A DNA stretch of 64,000 bases. Origin: Ensifer sp. Root278. GTDB lineage: Bacteria > Pseudomonadota > Alphaproteobacteria > Rhizobiales > Rhizobiaceae. The stretch lies in NCBI RefSeq assembly GCF_001429285.1, contig NZ_LMJJ01000006.1, forward strand, positions 90,698 to 154,697, in the 5' to 3' direction. The position numbers and the translations under genes are program-made. The notes beneath the pieces were generated by a model. The model did no database searches, had not been told where the DNA came from, and saw only the letters and a program-made list of their open reading frames with translations. The stretch's first letter is position 1, and every line of letters starts with the position of its first letter. Of this stretch, positions 29,405-38,489 are shown one piece after another.

Positions 29405-30376
29405 CTAGGGGCGAGCGAGCAGCACGGTCATGCCAGGCTCGAGATCGCTCGTGGGCATATCTGCCTCCAAGCGAACACGGAAGCTATTGAGGTCATGGTC
29501 TCCGACAGCCCGCGCCGCTCGCCATGTCGCGAACTCGCCCAACGGCCGAAGTTCCGTCACATGTGCGGGAACAGACGGCCCGTTCGGCGTCGAAAGCGTT
29601 ACGGGGGTGCCGACCGTCATGCCGCGGAGATCATCCTCACGCACGGTGAAGGCAAACCACGACCGGTCGTCGACGTCCATCGTTACCACAGGTTTTCCGG
29701 GCCCGATGATTTCCCCAAGTTCGGCGACGCGGATGTTGATCGTGCCATCGGCTGGCGCAACGAGCCTTGTCCTGTCGAGCTTGGCTTGAATACTCGCCAC
29801 CGTCGCCTCGGCAAGTGCGACCCTGGCATCCGCGAGTGCCCGCTCTTCAACAGTAGGACCGGCATTCGCTGCCTCTGCCTGGGCGCGTTTTACCTCCAGA
29901 TCTGCTTCGCCCTTGGCGAGAGAGGCAGCGGCTTCGTCGGCCTTTTGCCGACTTGCGAAGTTTTTGGCCGCAAGTGCGGTCGCCCGGTCGTTCTCCTGTC
30001 GTGCAAGGACCAGGTTTGCCTCGGCCGTGCGCACGGCCTCCACTGCAATATCAACCTGTTCGCGCCTGATGCCGGAATAGATCCGGTCGCGCTCTGCCTT
30101 CGCGCTCGCGGCCGCCGCCCTCGCCTCTCCGACAAGCGCTGACAGATCCGGATTGTCCAACACCGCGATTATGTCGCCTTTACGCACCTTCTGCCCCGGT
30201 TTTACGGCAACGCTGGCGAGGCGGCCGGATGTCTCGGGAGCAATGCGGATTTCCGTTCGCCTGACCATGCCGGCGATAGCCTCCCTGTCCGCCGCCGCGG
30301 CCAACGATGCGGCGGATGCCGAGAGGGCCAGTGCGGTCGCGGCAATGATCGGTAGGCGCATGGATCTAGCGTTCAT
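29405..30376 (-). CDS. HlyD-family membrane fusion protein (periplasmic adaptor)
   Basis: A 323-residue adaptor. An N-terminal signal segment (about residues 8-28, ATALALSASAASLAAAA) is followed by a biotinyl-lipoyl half (PETSGRLASVAVKPGQKVRKGDIIAVLDNPDL), a long alpha-helical hairpin with many Ala, Glu and Arg (about 80-200) and the second half-lipoyl and beta-barrel parts (RLVAPADGTINIRVAELGEIIGPGKPV). It links an inner-membrane exporter to an outer-membrane channel. Its first codons overlap the end of the ABC-2 permease gene by 11 bp, and it is third in the operon, the second adaptor of the set. Confidence 0.85.
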   Translation of the reverse strand: MNARSMRLPIIAATALALSASAASLAAAADREAIAGMVRRTEIRIAPETSGRLASVAVKPGQKVRKGDIIAVLDNPDLSALVGEARAAAASAKAERDRIYSGIRREQVDIAVEAVRTAEANLVLARQENDRATALAAKNFASRQKADEAAASLAKGEADLEVKRAQAEAANAGPTVEERALADARVALAEATVASIQAKLDRTRLVAPADGTINIRVAELGEIIGPGKPVVTMDVDDRSWFAFTVREDDLRGMTVGTPVTLSTPNGPSVPAHVTELRPLGEFATWRAARAVGDHDLNSFRVRLEADMPTSDLEPGMTVLLARP

Positions 30377-32705
30377 TGACGCCCCTCCGTGAGGTGACGA
30401 ACCGAGCGGAGATCATGGCCAGGGCAGCATAGATGAATGCCAGCATCCAGAGCCGCGCCCAGTCCTTGAAGACGTCGCCGAACGCGGCCCCCATCTGGTT
30501 TGCTCGAACCAGCGCATCGATCCCCGACGTGCTTGGAAGGGCGTAGCTCGCGGCCCGCAATCCCGGCGGGATCGCCTCCGGTGGCCAGGCGACGCCCACA
30601 AGGAAGAATAGCGGCAGGCTGATCGCTATGAACAGCAGGACGGCGGTCTCTCGGCGCCTGAACCAGCTTCCTGCAAACTGCCCCAGGAAGCTGACCGAGA
30701 GAATAAAGGGAACAGCGAGAACAAAAAGGTCCAGCACCCGATTCGTGGCGGAAAATCCGTAGACTCTCGGCAGGACGACGAGAAAGAACACGTAGGCCGG
30801 CAATGCCAGCAGAAGATGCGCAAGCGCCTGGCCGAGAACCGATTTTACCGCGCTACGGCTTCGCCGCGCCTCATGCCCGCCGCGTTCGAACGCTACCCCG
30901 CCAATCGTCGCCGTGCCCATCAGCAAGGTCTGCTGCAAGATCAGGACGAAGGCAGCCGGCACGACATAACTGCCGTAGCCGCCCGTCGGATTGAACAGCG
31001 GCTGGTTGAGAATCTCGACCGGCGAACTGACGGACAAAGCTGCCCGATAGCGGCTTCCTTCGGCGCGCGCGCTCTGCGTGGAGAGGTCGGAACGAACCGA
31101 ACCGACAGACTCCTGAATGCCCTGAAGCGTCCGACTGTAAAGCAGGAAGTATGTGGAATCGACAAAGGCCGGCAAACGCGCCGTCGACCCCTTCATGACC
31201 TCGCGCTCGGTGCCGGCAGGAATACTCAGGATACCGAACACCTGCCGCCGGGCGAGGGCCATCTGCGCTTCGGCAAGGGTCGTTGGACGGGCTGCAACTT
31301 CGACCGCTTCGTGTCCATCCAGGGCCTGGACGATCGTGAGGCTGATGTCCGAGTGGTCGTCGTCGACGACAGCGATCGGAATGTTCCGGATGAGTTGCCC
31401 GACATAGGGTTGAGGATAAAACAGACCGTAGATGATCGGCCCGAGAACGATGAGGCCGAAAGCTCCACGGTCTCGCAGGACGCGGCCATATTCGTCCGCG
31501 AGCGCGCGGGCGACACTGATCCTGCCCGATCGCCGTGGTTCGACCGTCTCCTCCGTGGTGGGCAAGGGTCTGTTCGCGATCGCGCGCAACCGAAGCCATG
31601 AGAACAGGAAATAGAGCGCTGCGAGAGCGCCAAGTGCCATGAAGGGCGTAATCGAGTCCTGCTCAGGTACACCGCGGGCCGCCTGGTCGAACAGGACCTG
31701 AATGTACCAACGCAGCGGCAGCAGCATCCCCCAGCTTTGGGCGAAGGTATTCATCGCCAGAATCGGGAAGCCCACGCCGGCATAACCGAAAGCGGGGGAG
31801 CAAAAGATACCGGTCAGGCTGAGGCCGGAAGCGAGGTTTCTGACGAGCAGTTGAAAGAGAGCGCCGACCGAGAGATAGGCAATGATGAGAAGGCATGCTG
31901 CGGCCGCGACCAGGACCGGATTGCCGCGGAACGGGATCTCGTAGAGGCCGTGAATGATGCCGAGCACCACGGCCATCATCAGCAGGAAGATCGCCAAATA
32001 CGGCAGCAACTTGCCGACGAGAGCCGTGAGGCTGCTGCCTCCGGCCGTGGCAAGCCATTCGCTCATGCTGCGCGATCCGAATTCCGACCCGACAGCATAA
32101 CCGCCCGCGATCGCGACAACGACATGAAGTACCGTCGGCAATATGGCGCGAAGCAGAAACTGCGCATAGTTCAGGGCCGGATTGGTCAGGACATATTGCT
32201 CGACGACGAGCGGGCCCGGCCTGAAACCCGGGCTTACCGCGCCGCGCGGCAGGTCGGCGATCGCCGCCGAAACCGCCGACTGCAGGGAGGTCGAAGCGAC
32301 GTTCCCGGGTGTGAAATACTGCTTGTTGAAGAACACCACGATCTGCGGCCGCCGCCCGGCCATGATGTCACGCTCGAGATCCTTGGGGATATAGACGGCA
32401 GCGATCGCCTCACCCGACCGCACCGCATGCATGGCGCCGCTAAGATCAAAGGACCGCCTGTCGACATTGACCCCGGGAGCGGCGCTGATTGCCTGCACGA
32501 AGGTCATCGAGGTTCTCGACCGATCCTGATCGACCACGTCGACATGAAGGTTGCGGATGACCGCATTTCCGAAAGTTGCGGCAAGCAGCGAGAAAGCCAG
32601 AAGCGGGATGCCCACCACCAGAAGCAGGGCTACCTTGTCCCGCCACATCCACAGGACTTCCCGGGCGGCAACCGCAACGAGCCCGCGAGGCTGAGCGGCC
32701 GTCAT
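30366..32705 (-). CDS. duplicated (fused) ABC-2 type permease
   Basis: A 779-residue inner-membrane protein with two tandem ABC-2 permease modules. Module 1 starts AAREVLWMWRDKVALLLVVGIPLLAF and module 2, near residue 400, ALADEYGRVLRDRGAFGLIVLGPIIYGLF. Each has one leading membrane helix, a large periplasmic domain (VDVVDQDRSRTSMTF and IAVVDDDHSDISLTI mark the two copies) and a cluster of further helices. No Walker motif is present. The start is ATG at 32705, overlapping the upstream adaptor stop as TGATG; a GTG one codon earlier is possible. With the two adaptors it forms an exporter for an unknown drug, toxin or lipid, but the ATP-binding subunit is not in this operon. Confidence 0.85.
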   Translation of the reverse strand: MTAAQPRGLVAVAAREVLWMWRDKVALLLVVGIPLLAFSLLAATFGNAVIRNLHVDVVDQDRSRTSMTFVQAISAAPGVNVDRRSFDLSGAMHAVRSGEAIAAVYIPKDLERDIMAGRRPQIVVFFNKQYFTPGNVASTSLQSAVSAAIADLPRGAVSPGFRPGPLVVEQYVLTNPALNYAQFLLRAILPTVLHVVVAIAGGYAVGSEFGSRSMSEWLATAGGSSLTALVGKLLPYLAIFLLMMAVVLGIIHGLYEIPFRGNPVLVAAAACLLIIAYLSVGALFQLLVRNLASGLSLTGIFCSPAFGYAGVGFPILAMNTFAQSWGMLLPLRWYIQVLFDQAARGVPEQDSITPFMALGALAALYFLFSWLRLRAIANRPLPTTEETVEPRRSGRISVARALADEYGRVLRDRGAFGLIVLGPIIYGLFYPQPYVGQLIRNIPIAVVDDDHSDISLTIVQALDGHEAVEVAARPTTLAEAQMALARRQVFGILSIPAGTEREVMKGSTARLPAFVDSTYFLLYSRTLQGIQESVGSVRSDLSTQSARAEGSRYRAALSVSSPVEILNQPLFNPTGGYGSYVVPAAFVLILQQTLLMGTATIGGVAFERGGHEARRSRSAVKSVLGQALAHLLLALPAYVFFLVVLPRVYGFSATNRVLDLFVLAVPFILSVSFLGQFAGSWFRRRETAVLLFIAISLPLFFLVGVAWPPEAIPPGLRAASYALPSTSGIDALVRANQMGAAFGDVFKDWARLWMLAFIYAALAMISARFVTSRRGVNER

Positions 32706-33874
32706 CACCGTGCATCCGCCCAGTCGGCATAGGCGCTCATGCCCGGCCTCAATGTGGCGATCTTTTCGACCGGATAGGCCCGAACTTCGAAGGTTCTGAG
32801 GTCGAAATCACCGGTCGCCCGGGTTGCGCGCCAGCCCGCATATTCGCCGCGCGTTGCAATCGTGCGGACCTCGACTTCGACGGGGGTGTCACCGAGCGCT
32901 GGAATTTTCACCTGGAAATGGTCGCCCACCTTCAGGCCCTTCACGAGATCCTCTCGAAGGTCAAAGCGTACCCAGATGTCGGAAAGATCAACGAGCGAGA
33001 GCAGAGGCACGCCAGGCGAGACATACTCCCCCGGTTCGGTGGCAATCTGGTAGACCTGCCCGGCAATAGGTGCGGTCACCGTCAACTCCGCGACCTGTGC
33101 TTTCAAGGTCGCGATTGCGGCCTCCGCCTTCGCCACGGCCGCCTTCGCGACACCGCGCTCCTCTGGCGTGTAACCGGCCACCGCCTCGTCGTAGGCGAGT
33201 TTGGCCTGCTCATTCGACCGTTTGGCGACATCGAGATTTGCCGTTGCCTGGTCGAGGTTCTGGACCGATGCGTGTTCGCCCTGGGTCAACTGCAGCGTGC
33301 GATCATAGGTCTGCTGGGCCAGCGTCAGGCTTGCCTCGCTGGCTGCGACCGCAGCCTTGCGTTCCGCCACCACCTCTGCCCTTGTGCCGACTTCGATCCG
33401 ATTGAGGTCGGCCACCGCGACGGCGCGAGCGGCCTCGGCTTCCTGCAGCTTCATCAGCAACTCGGGATTGCTGATCGAGGCAAGGGTCTGTCCAGCCTTG
33501 ATATCCTCGCCGCGTGAGACCGGTCGCTCGCCGATGCGCCCGTCCACACGGGCGGCGATATCGATGCGGGTCGCGTCCGCCTCTCCCTGCACCAGCAGCG
33601 GCTGTGGCTGGACGAGGTACCAGAGGGACAATCCGACGATCGCCAGCGTGAACACCGCGACGATGAGTGCGGTAGCGATCGGCGGCTTCCCGCGCAGGCC
33701 CGATTCAGTTGCGTCGGAAGGAACATTTTCTGGATCGTCGGGCCCACGAAGCTGGACGTTCGGGTCCACCGCCTCGTCTCGGTCCGTCGTCTTTTCCATC
33801 GCGCTCGCCGCGCCATCGGAACTGCGGTCAGTTTCTGAAACACCGTTGCCTGCGCTGCGTGACGTATCTACCAC
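32705..33874 (-). CDS. HlyD-family membrane fusion protein
   Basis: A 389-residue adaptor with a charged cytoplasmic head, one transmembrane helix (ALIVAVFTLAIVGLSLWYLV), a split lipoyl domain (DIAARVDGRIGERPVSRGEDIKAGQTLASISNPEL and LTVTAPIAGQVYQIATEPGEYVSPG) and a coiled-coil hairpin between them. I chose the GTG at 33874, which has GGAG eight bases upstream; ATG at 33799 and TTG at 33994 are alternatives. The stop overlaps the start of the ABC-2 permease, so the genes are translationally coupled. First gene of the efflux operon. Confidence 0.82.
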   Translation of the reverse strand: MVDTSRSAGNGVSETDRSSDGAASAMEKTTDRDEAVDPNVQLRGPDDPENVPSDATESGLRGKPPIATALIVAVFTLAIVGLSLWYLVQPQPLLVQGEADATRIDIAARVDGRIGERPVSRGEDIKAGQTLASISNPELLMKLQEAEAARAVAVADLNRIEVGTRAEVVAERKAAVAASEASLTLAQQTYDRTLQLTQGEHASVQNLDQATANLDVAKRSNEQAKLAYDEAVAGYTPEERGVAKAAVAKAEAAIATLKAQVAELTVTAPIAGQVYQIATEPGEYVSPGVPLLSLVDLSDIWVRFDLREDLVKGLKVGDHFQVKIPALGDTPVEVEVRTIATRGEYAGWRATRATGDFDLRTFEVRAYPVEKIATLRPGMSAYADWADAR

Positions 33875-34155
33875 TGCACCGTCTCCACTTCGGCTTGCCC
33901 ACAGCTCCAAGCACGGCAAAGCCCTGCTTCGTCCTGGGTGGCGAGGCCTTCGCCCGAGGCGCAAATGGTGCCCGCGTGATGTCGGAGACGTCAACAGGAA
34001 AAACCGGTCAAGCGCCGATCACATGTTGCGCGGCACAAATGGAGAAAGCGATGATTTTTGCCGCGTCGGACTTGCCGGGATGATCTTTCCTGGACTCGAG
34101 ACCATCGCATCACCGATCAGAACGCGGTTACGGGTTCGCATGGGCAGATATCCAG
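33875..34155. other. 280-bp spacer between efflux operon and LysR gene
   Basis: No protein-coding pattern or convincing operator was found. It must hold the promoter of the minus-strand efflux operon. A partial antisense frame here is a shadow. Confidence 0.4.
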
Positions 34156-35106
34156 CTAAACACCCCAAACCACGGCCTGTTCATGTCGATGGATGAGGTG
34201 CTGAAGCTGGTCGAAGCTGTGGCGGATGTGTTGCGAGAATTTTTCGATGGCCGGGGTATGCGCCGAGGTCGCGCGCCTCAGAAGCCCAAGGGCACGTTCC
34301 GGGTGCGGGACGGAAACCGGAAGTGCCGTGATCGATTTTTCGTTGCGTAGCGCGAAGACGACGCTGTGCGGAAGCACAGTCAAGGCGTCGATACCCTTCA
34401 GATAGTTGACGAGGCTCATCAGCGAGCCGCCTGTGTAGCGTATCTTGATCTCGGTCGCCCCGAAGGAGAGCAGCAGGCTATGGAGATCCGCAAGCAGCGG
34501 GCTTCCCGGCGGCGGCGCCACCCAGGGATATTCGAGTAGCTGAGACGGCTGCGGCCGTCGCTTCAACAGAAGCGGATGCGTGACCCGGCAGGCGACGACG
34601 TTTCGACCGGGAAGCACCTTCTGGAACGCCAAGCCCGATCCCTCCTCAAGAATATCGAGCGGGCAGATAGCAAGATCGATCTGATCACCCTTCAGGGCAG
34701 CGCGCAGGTCGGCCATGTAGCCGTAGCTCTGGTCAATCCTGACGTTGGGGTTTTGTGCCTGGAAGTCTGCGATCATCGGCGCGATCAAGGCGTCCATGAA
34801 AAATGGCGTACCGCCGACGCGCACGAGACCGCTTTTGCCGAGGCGAAAGCTTTCGATCGTGTCGGACGCCTTGCGCGACGCCGACAGCATGACCTGGCCA
34901 TGATCGGCGAGCGCGCGCCCGAGCGGCGTCGGTTGCAGCGGCCGCCGCCCTTTGACGAAAAGCGGTTCGCCCAGGCGCTTTTCGAGCATGGCAATGGTGC
35001 GCGAGATCGCCGGCTGCGACAGCCCGAGCAGCGCTGCCCCTTCGGTGACGCCGCCAGCCTTCACGACCGCAGCGAGCTGAACAAGATGGCGTTCGTCTAT
35101 CTTCAT
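34156..35106 (-). CDS. LysR-family regulator of the aromatic island
   Basis: A 316-residue LysR protein of the PcaQ/GbpR-like branch: helix-turn-helix GGVTEGAALLGLSQPAISRTIAMLEKRLG near residues 18-46, then an effector domain with CPLDILEEGSG and PWVAPPPGSPL blocks typical of that branch. It is divergent from the hydroxyquinol-type dioxygenase gene, 92 bp away, with T-N11-A dyads between them, so it almost certainly controls the 35.2-44.5 kb cluster, probably with a pathway aromatic or its ring-cleavage product as inducer. Confidence 0.88.
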   Translation of the reverse strand: MKIDERHLVQLAAVVKAGGVTEGAALLGLSQPAISRTIAMLEKRLGEPLFVKGRRPLQPTPLGRALADHGQVMLSASRKASDTIESFRLGKSGLVRVGGTPFFMDALIAPMIADFQAQNPNVRIDQSYGYMADLRAALKGDQIDLAICPLDILEEGSGLAFQKVLPGRNVVACRVTHPLLLKRRPQPSQLLEYPWVAPPPGSPLLADLHSLLLSFGATEIKIRYTGGSLMSLVNYLKGIDALTVLPHSVVFALRNEKSITALPVSVPHPERALGLLRRATSAHTPAIEKFSQHIRHSFDQLQHLIHRHEQAVVWGV

Positions 35107-35110
35107 AACA

Positions 35111-35144
35111 ATTGATTATATTAACTCAGAGTAAAATCATCAAT
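35111..35144. promoter_or_regulatory. LysR operator region of the hydroxyquinol operon
   Basis: ATTGAT (35111-35116) and ATCAAT (35139-35144) are the outer arms. Inside them TTAACTCAGAGTAA (35121-35134) is a TTA/TAA dyad with the T-N11-A spacing (T35121, A35133) that LysR proteins recognise. It is centred about 70 bp ahead of the dioxygenase start. Confidence 0.6.
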
Positions 35145-35198
35145 CGCGCCCGCGGCCCGTGTTAGCTTTCATCTCAGCCAAGTGTCTGGAGGAGTGTG

Positions 35199-36071
35199 AT
35201 GCGGGGCGCGATGGTTTCGAATCCCAAGGAAGCAGCCTTTACCGAGGCTTTCGCACAGCGAATATCGAAAGCGGACGACGGCTCGCTGCCGCTGGTGCTG
35301 AGCACGGTCGTCACCCACCTTCACGAGCTCATCAGGGAATTGCGTCCCAGCGCGGCCGACTGGCGCAAAATGATCGAGTTTCTGACCGAGGTTGGTCACA
35401 CCACGGACGAGCGGCGGCAGGAGTGGGGTCTGCTGTTCGACCTGCTTGGCGCTTCGGCGCTGGTCGATGAGATCAACTCCCGTCGCCCGAAACAGGCGAC
35501 ACCCAATACGGTCCGTGGGCCGTTCTTTCGCGCCGACACGCCGAAACGCATATCCGGCAGCAACATCTCGCTCGATGGCGTCGGCGAGCGGCTGGCGGTC
35601 TTCGGGCAATTGCTCGATCTCGACGGCCACCCGATCGAGGGCGCGGAGGTCACGACCTGGCAGGCGAACGCCGCAGGTTTCTACGAGAACCAGCAACCGG
35701 ACCTGCAACCGGAGTTTAATTTGCGCGGCGTCTTCAAGACCGATCGCGAAGGGCGGTTCGACTACCTGACGGTGCGCCCCGCCGGCTACAGCGTCCCGGA
35801 AGACGGGCCGGTGGGCAAGCTCCTTGGCCAGGCGGGTTGTTCGCTCCGGCGCCCAGCCCATCTACATTTCATCGTCACCGCTCCAGGTTTCCAGACGATT
35901 ACGACTCATATCTACGACGGCAGCGATCCTCATATCGACGAGGACGCGATCTTCGGCGTCAAGCCGGAACTGGTGCACGAATTCAAATGCTCCGACATCG
36001 GCGGCAAGCCCGGCTGGCGGCTGGACTTCAAGTTCCTGATGGCGAGGGCAAGGGAAGGATCTGGGTCGTGA
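35199..36071 (+). CDS. intradiol dioxygenase, hydroxyquinol 1,2-dioxygenase type (copy 1)
   Basis: A 290-residue intradiol enzyme. The N-terminal helical domain is followed by a beta-sandwich with all four Fe(III) ligands: Tyr162 (GFYENQ), Tyr197 (PAGYSVPEDGP), His221 and His223 (RRPAHLHF). PEFNLRGVFKTD is the shared family block. It would cleave hydroxyquinol (or a catechol) between the two hydroxyls. It differs clearly from copy 2 at 43.6 kb, for example GYSVPEDGP in place of YYPIPNDGP, so the two may have different ring substrates. The ATG at 35199 has GGAGGAG upstream. Its stop overlaps the GTG of maleylacetate reductase (GTGA). Confidence 0.88.
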   Translation: MRGAMVSNPKEAAFTEAFAQRISKADDGSLPLVLSTVVTHLHELIRELRPSAADWRKMIEFLTEVGHTTDERRQEWGLLFDLLGASALVDEINSRRPKQATPNTVRGPFFRADTPKRISGSNISLDGVGERLAVFGQLLDLDGHPIEGAEVTTWQANAAGFYENQQPDLQPEFNLRGVFKTDREGRFDYLTVRPAGYSVPEDGPVGKLLGQAGCSLRRPAHLHFIVTAPGFQTITTHIYDGSDPHIDEDAIFGVKPELVHEFKCSDIGGKPGWRLDFKFLMARAREGSGS

Positions 36072-37129
36072 GGAACAATTTCACCTACCAGGGCAGTGCG
36101 GCGCACATCGTCTTTGGCGAAGGCAGGAGCCGCGAGGCCGGAGCCTGGGTCGAAAAGCTTGGGTGCAGCCGAGCGTTGGTGCTCTCAACACCGCAGCAAC
36201 GGGCAGACGCGGAAGCATTGGCGGAGCGGCTCGGGCCACTTGCCGCAGGCGTTTTTGCCGGGGCCGTGATGCATACGCCAGTCGAGGTCACGGCAAAGGC
36301 GATGGAAGCGGTCAACCAAAGCGGCGCCGACTGTGTCGTCTCCCTTGGCGGCGGATCCACCACCGGGCTCGGCAAGGCGATCGCCTACCGCACCGATCTG
36401 CCTCAAGTCGTTATCCCGACCACCTACGCCGGTTCGGAAGTAACGCCGATCCTCGGACAGACGGAAGGCGGCCGAAAGACGACCGACAGGCATCCTTCGA
36501 TCCTGCCGGAGGTGGTGATTTACGATCCCGAGCTGACTCTCGGCCTGCCGGTCGGCATGAGCGTTGCCAGCGCGCTCAACGCCATGGCCCATGCGGTCGA
36601 AGCGCTTTATGCGCAGGATCGTAACCCGATCTCTTCGCTGATGGCGAAAGAAGGCTTGTCAGCCTTCAAGACGAGCCTGCCGACGATCATTGGGACGCCG
36701 CGCGATCGCGAGGCACGGGCCGAAGCGCTTTACGGCGCCTGGCTCTCGGGCACCGTGCTCGGCGCGGTCGGCATGGCGCTGCATCACAAGATTTGCCACA
36801 CGCTCGGCGGCACCTTCGATACGCCGCACGCGGAAACCCACACGATCATGCTGCCGCATACGGCGGCCTACAACGCCGCGGCCGTGCCTGAGCTGCTTGA
36901 ACCTGTGGCCCGGACCTTCGGCGGATCGGTTGGCGGCGGCTTGTGGGATTTCGCAAAGTCGCTCGGTGCGCCGCTGGCCTTGAAGGACCTCGGCCTTTTG
37001 GAGGCCGATCTGGATCGGACCGCCGAGATTGCGACCGAAAACCCCTACTGGAACCCACGCCCGATCGACCGCCAGTCCATTCGGGCGCTGCTGCAGGATG
37101 CCTGGGAGGGCAGCCGGCCGACGAACTGA
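36068..37129 (+). CDS. maleylacetate reductase
   Basis: A 353-residue iron-alcohol-dehydrogenase-fold enzyme of the maleylacetate reductase family. It has the NAD-binding VSLGGGSTTGLGKAIAY near residue 95, PTTYAGSEVTPILGQTEGGRKTT, and the metal region HAVEALYAQD, LHHKICHTLGGTFDTPHAETHTIMLPH with the conserved His residues. It reduces maleylacetate to 3-oxoadipate. The start is GTG at 36068, coupled to the dioxygenase stop. Placed directly after an intradiol dioxygenase, it shows that hydroxyquinol-type ring cleavage is the local chemistry. Confidence 0.92.
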   Translation: MRNNFTYQGSAAHIVFGEGRSREAGAWVEKLGCSRALVLSTPQQRADAEALAERLGPLAAGVFAGAVMHTPVEVTAKAMEAVNQSGADCVVSLGGGSTTGLGKAIAYRTDLPQVVIPTTYAGSEVTPILGQTEGGRKTTDRHPSILPEVVIYDPELTLGLPVGMSVASALNAMAHAVEALYAQDRNPISSLMAKEGLSAFKTSLPTIIGTPRDREARAEALYGAWLSGTVLGAVGMALHHKICHTLGGTFDTPHAETHTIMLPHTAAYNAAAVPELLEPVARTFGGSVGGGLWDFAKSLGAPLALKDLGLLEADLDRTAEIATENPYWNPRPIDRQSIRALLQDAWEGSRPTN

Positions 37130-37168
37130 CGAGACCCTTCGGGAGGAAGGGCATTGGGAGGAGGAACC

Positions 37169-38449
37169 ATGCTGACGAGACGCGATTTTCTGAAGACGAC
37201 AGCCGCAGGTGGCGCAGTCGCCTTTTCATCCGGACTTGCGATGCCGGCGATTGCCAAGGACACGGCGATCAAGCTTGGTTATGTGAGCCCGCAAACCGGG
37301 CCGCTCGCTGCCTTCGGCGAAGCCGACAAATTCGTCATCGACGCGTTTCTGGCGGCGACCAAGGCCAAGGGCCAAAACTTCGAGGTTGTCGTCAAGGACA
37401 GCCAGTCGAACCCGAACCGGGCGGCGGAAGTCGCCAAGCAGCTGATCGTCGATGACGAGGTCAATCTGGTTCTGGTCGCCTCGACACCCGAAACCACGAA
37501 CCCTGTTGCAACCACCTGCGAAGCCGAACAGATGCCCTGCATTTCGACGGTTGCGCCGTGGCAGCCCTGGTTCATCGGCCAACAGAGTAACCCAAGCGAT
37601 CCCGCTTCGTGGAAACCGTTCGACTATGCCTATCACTTCTTCTGGGGCCTCGAGGATGTGATCGCCGTCTTCACCAATATGTGGGCCCAGGTCGAGACGA
37701 ACCACAAAGTCGGCGGCCTCTTCCCCAATGACGGTGACGGCAATGCCTGGGGCGACGGGACCGTGGGTTTCCCGCCGGTCCTCGAAAAGCTTGGCTACGG
37801 GCTCACCGACCCCGGCCGTTACCAGAACATGACGGACGATTTCTCTGCCCAGATCAATGCGTTCAAATCGGCTGGATGCGAGATCGTTACCGGCGTGGTC
37901 ATCCCTCCTGACTTCACGACCTTCTGGAACCAGGCAAAGCAGCAGGGTTTCGTGCCGAAGGTCGCCTCGATCGGGAAGGCATTGCTGTTCCCGCACGCGG
38001 TCGAAGCGCTAGGCAAGGCCGGGCACAATCTCTCGTCCGAAGTCTGGTGGTCGCCGAGCCACCCCTTCGCCTCGTCGCTGACAGGCGAGACATCCGCTCA
38101 AGTGGCCGACGCTTTCACCAAGGCGACCGGCCGGCCATGGACGCAGCCGATCGGCTTTGCCCACGCCCTCTTCGAATTGGCCGTCGACGCCGTTACGCGG
38201 GCCGACGACCCGACGGACGGCGATGCAGTGGCCCAGGCAATCGCCGCCACAAAACTCGATACGCTCGTCGGTCCCATTGCATGGGACGGCAAGGGACTGC
38301 CGCCGTTTGCTGCCCGCAACGTCGCCAAGACGCCGCTCGTCGGCGGTCAGTGGCGGCTGAAGGACGCCGGCGGCTACGACCTCGTCATTACCGACAACAA
38401 GACGGCGCCGAACATCCCCGCCGGTGGAAAAATGGAAGCGATCGTTTAA
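37169..38449 (+). CDS. ABC transporter substrate-binding protein (Liv type, Tat-exported)
   Basis: A 426-residue periplasmic binding protein of the branched-chain amino acid/aromatic family. The N-terminus has a twin-arginine signal, TRRDFLKTTAAGGAVAFSSG, cut near AMPAIA. The mature part begins IKLGYVSPQTGPLAAFGEAD, typical of the Peripla_BP_6 fold. In this catabolic context it should bind an aromatic acid or phenolic rather than an amino acid. The ATG at 37169 follows GGGAGGAGGAA. It is followed by two ATPase and two permease genes, a complete importer. Confidence 0.88.
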   Translation: MLTRRDFLKTTAAGGAVAFSSGLAMPAIAKDTAIKLGYVSPQTGPLAAFGEADKFVIDAFLAATKAKGQNFEVVVKDSQSNPNRAAEVAKQLIVDDEVNLVLVASTPETTNPVATTCEAEQMPCISTVAPWQPWFIGQQSNPSDPASWKPFDYAYHFFWGLEDVIAVFTNMWAQVETNHKVGGLFPNDGDGNAWGDGTVGFPPVLEKLGYGLTDPGRYQNMTDDFSAQINAFKSAGCEIVTGVVIPPDFTTFWNQAKQQGFVPKVASIGKALLFPHAVEALGKAGHNLSSEVWWSPSHPFASSLTGETSAQVADAFTKATGRPWTQPIGFAHALFELAVDAVTRADDPTDGDAVAQAIAATKLDTLVGPIAWDGKGLPPFAARNVAKTPLVGGQWRLKDAGGYDLVITDNKTAPNIPAGGKMEAIV

Positions 38450-38489
38450 GCGCCTGATGGCGTGGGACTGTGACCGAGGAGGGTCAGGC

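Noticed and set aside
29181..29408. A 75-codon ORF after the hydrolase remnant
   Set aside because: No ribosome site, no homology, inside a decayed region.
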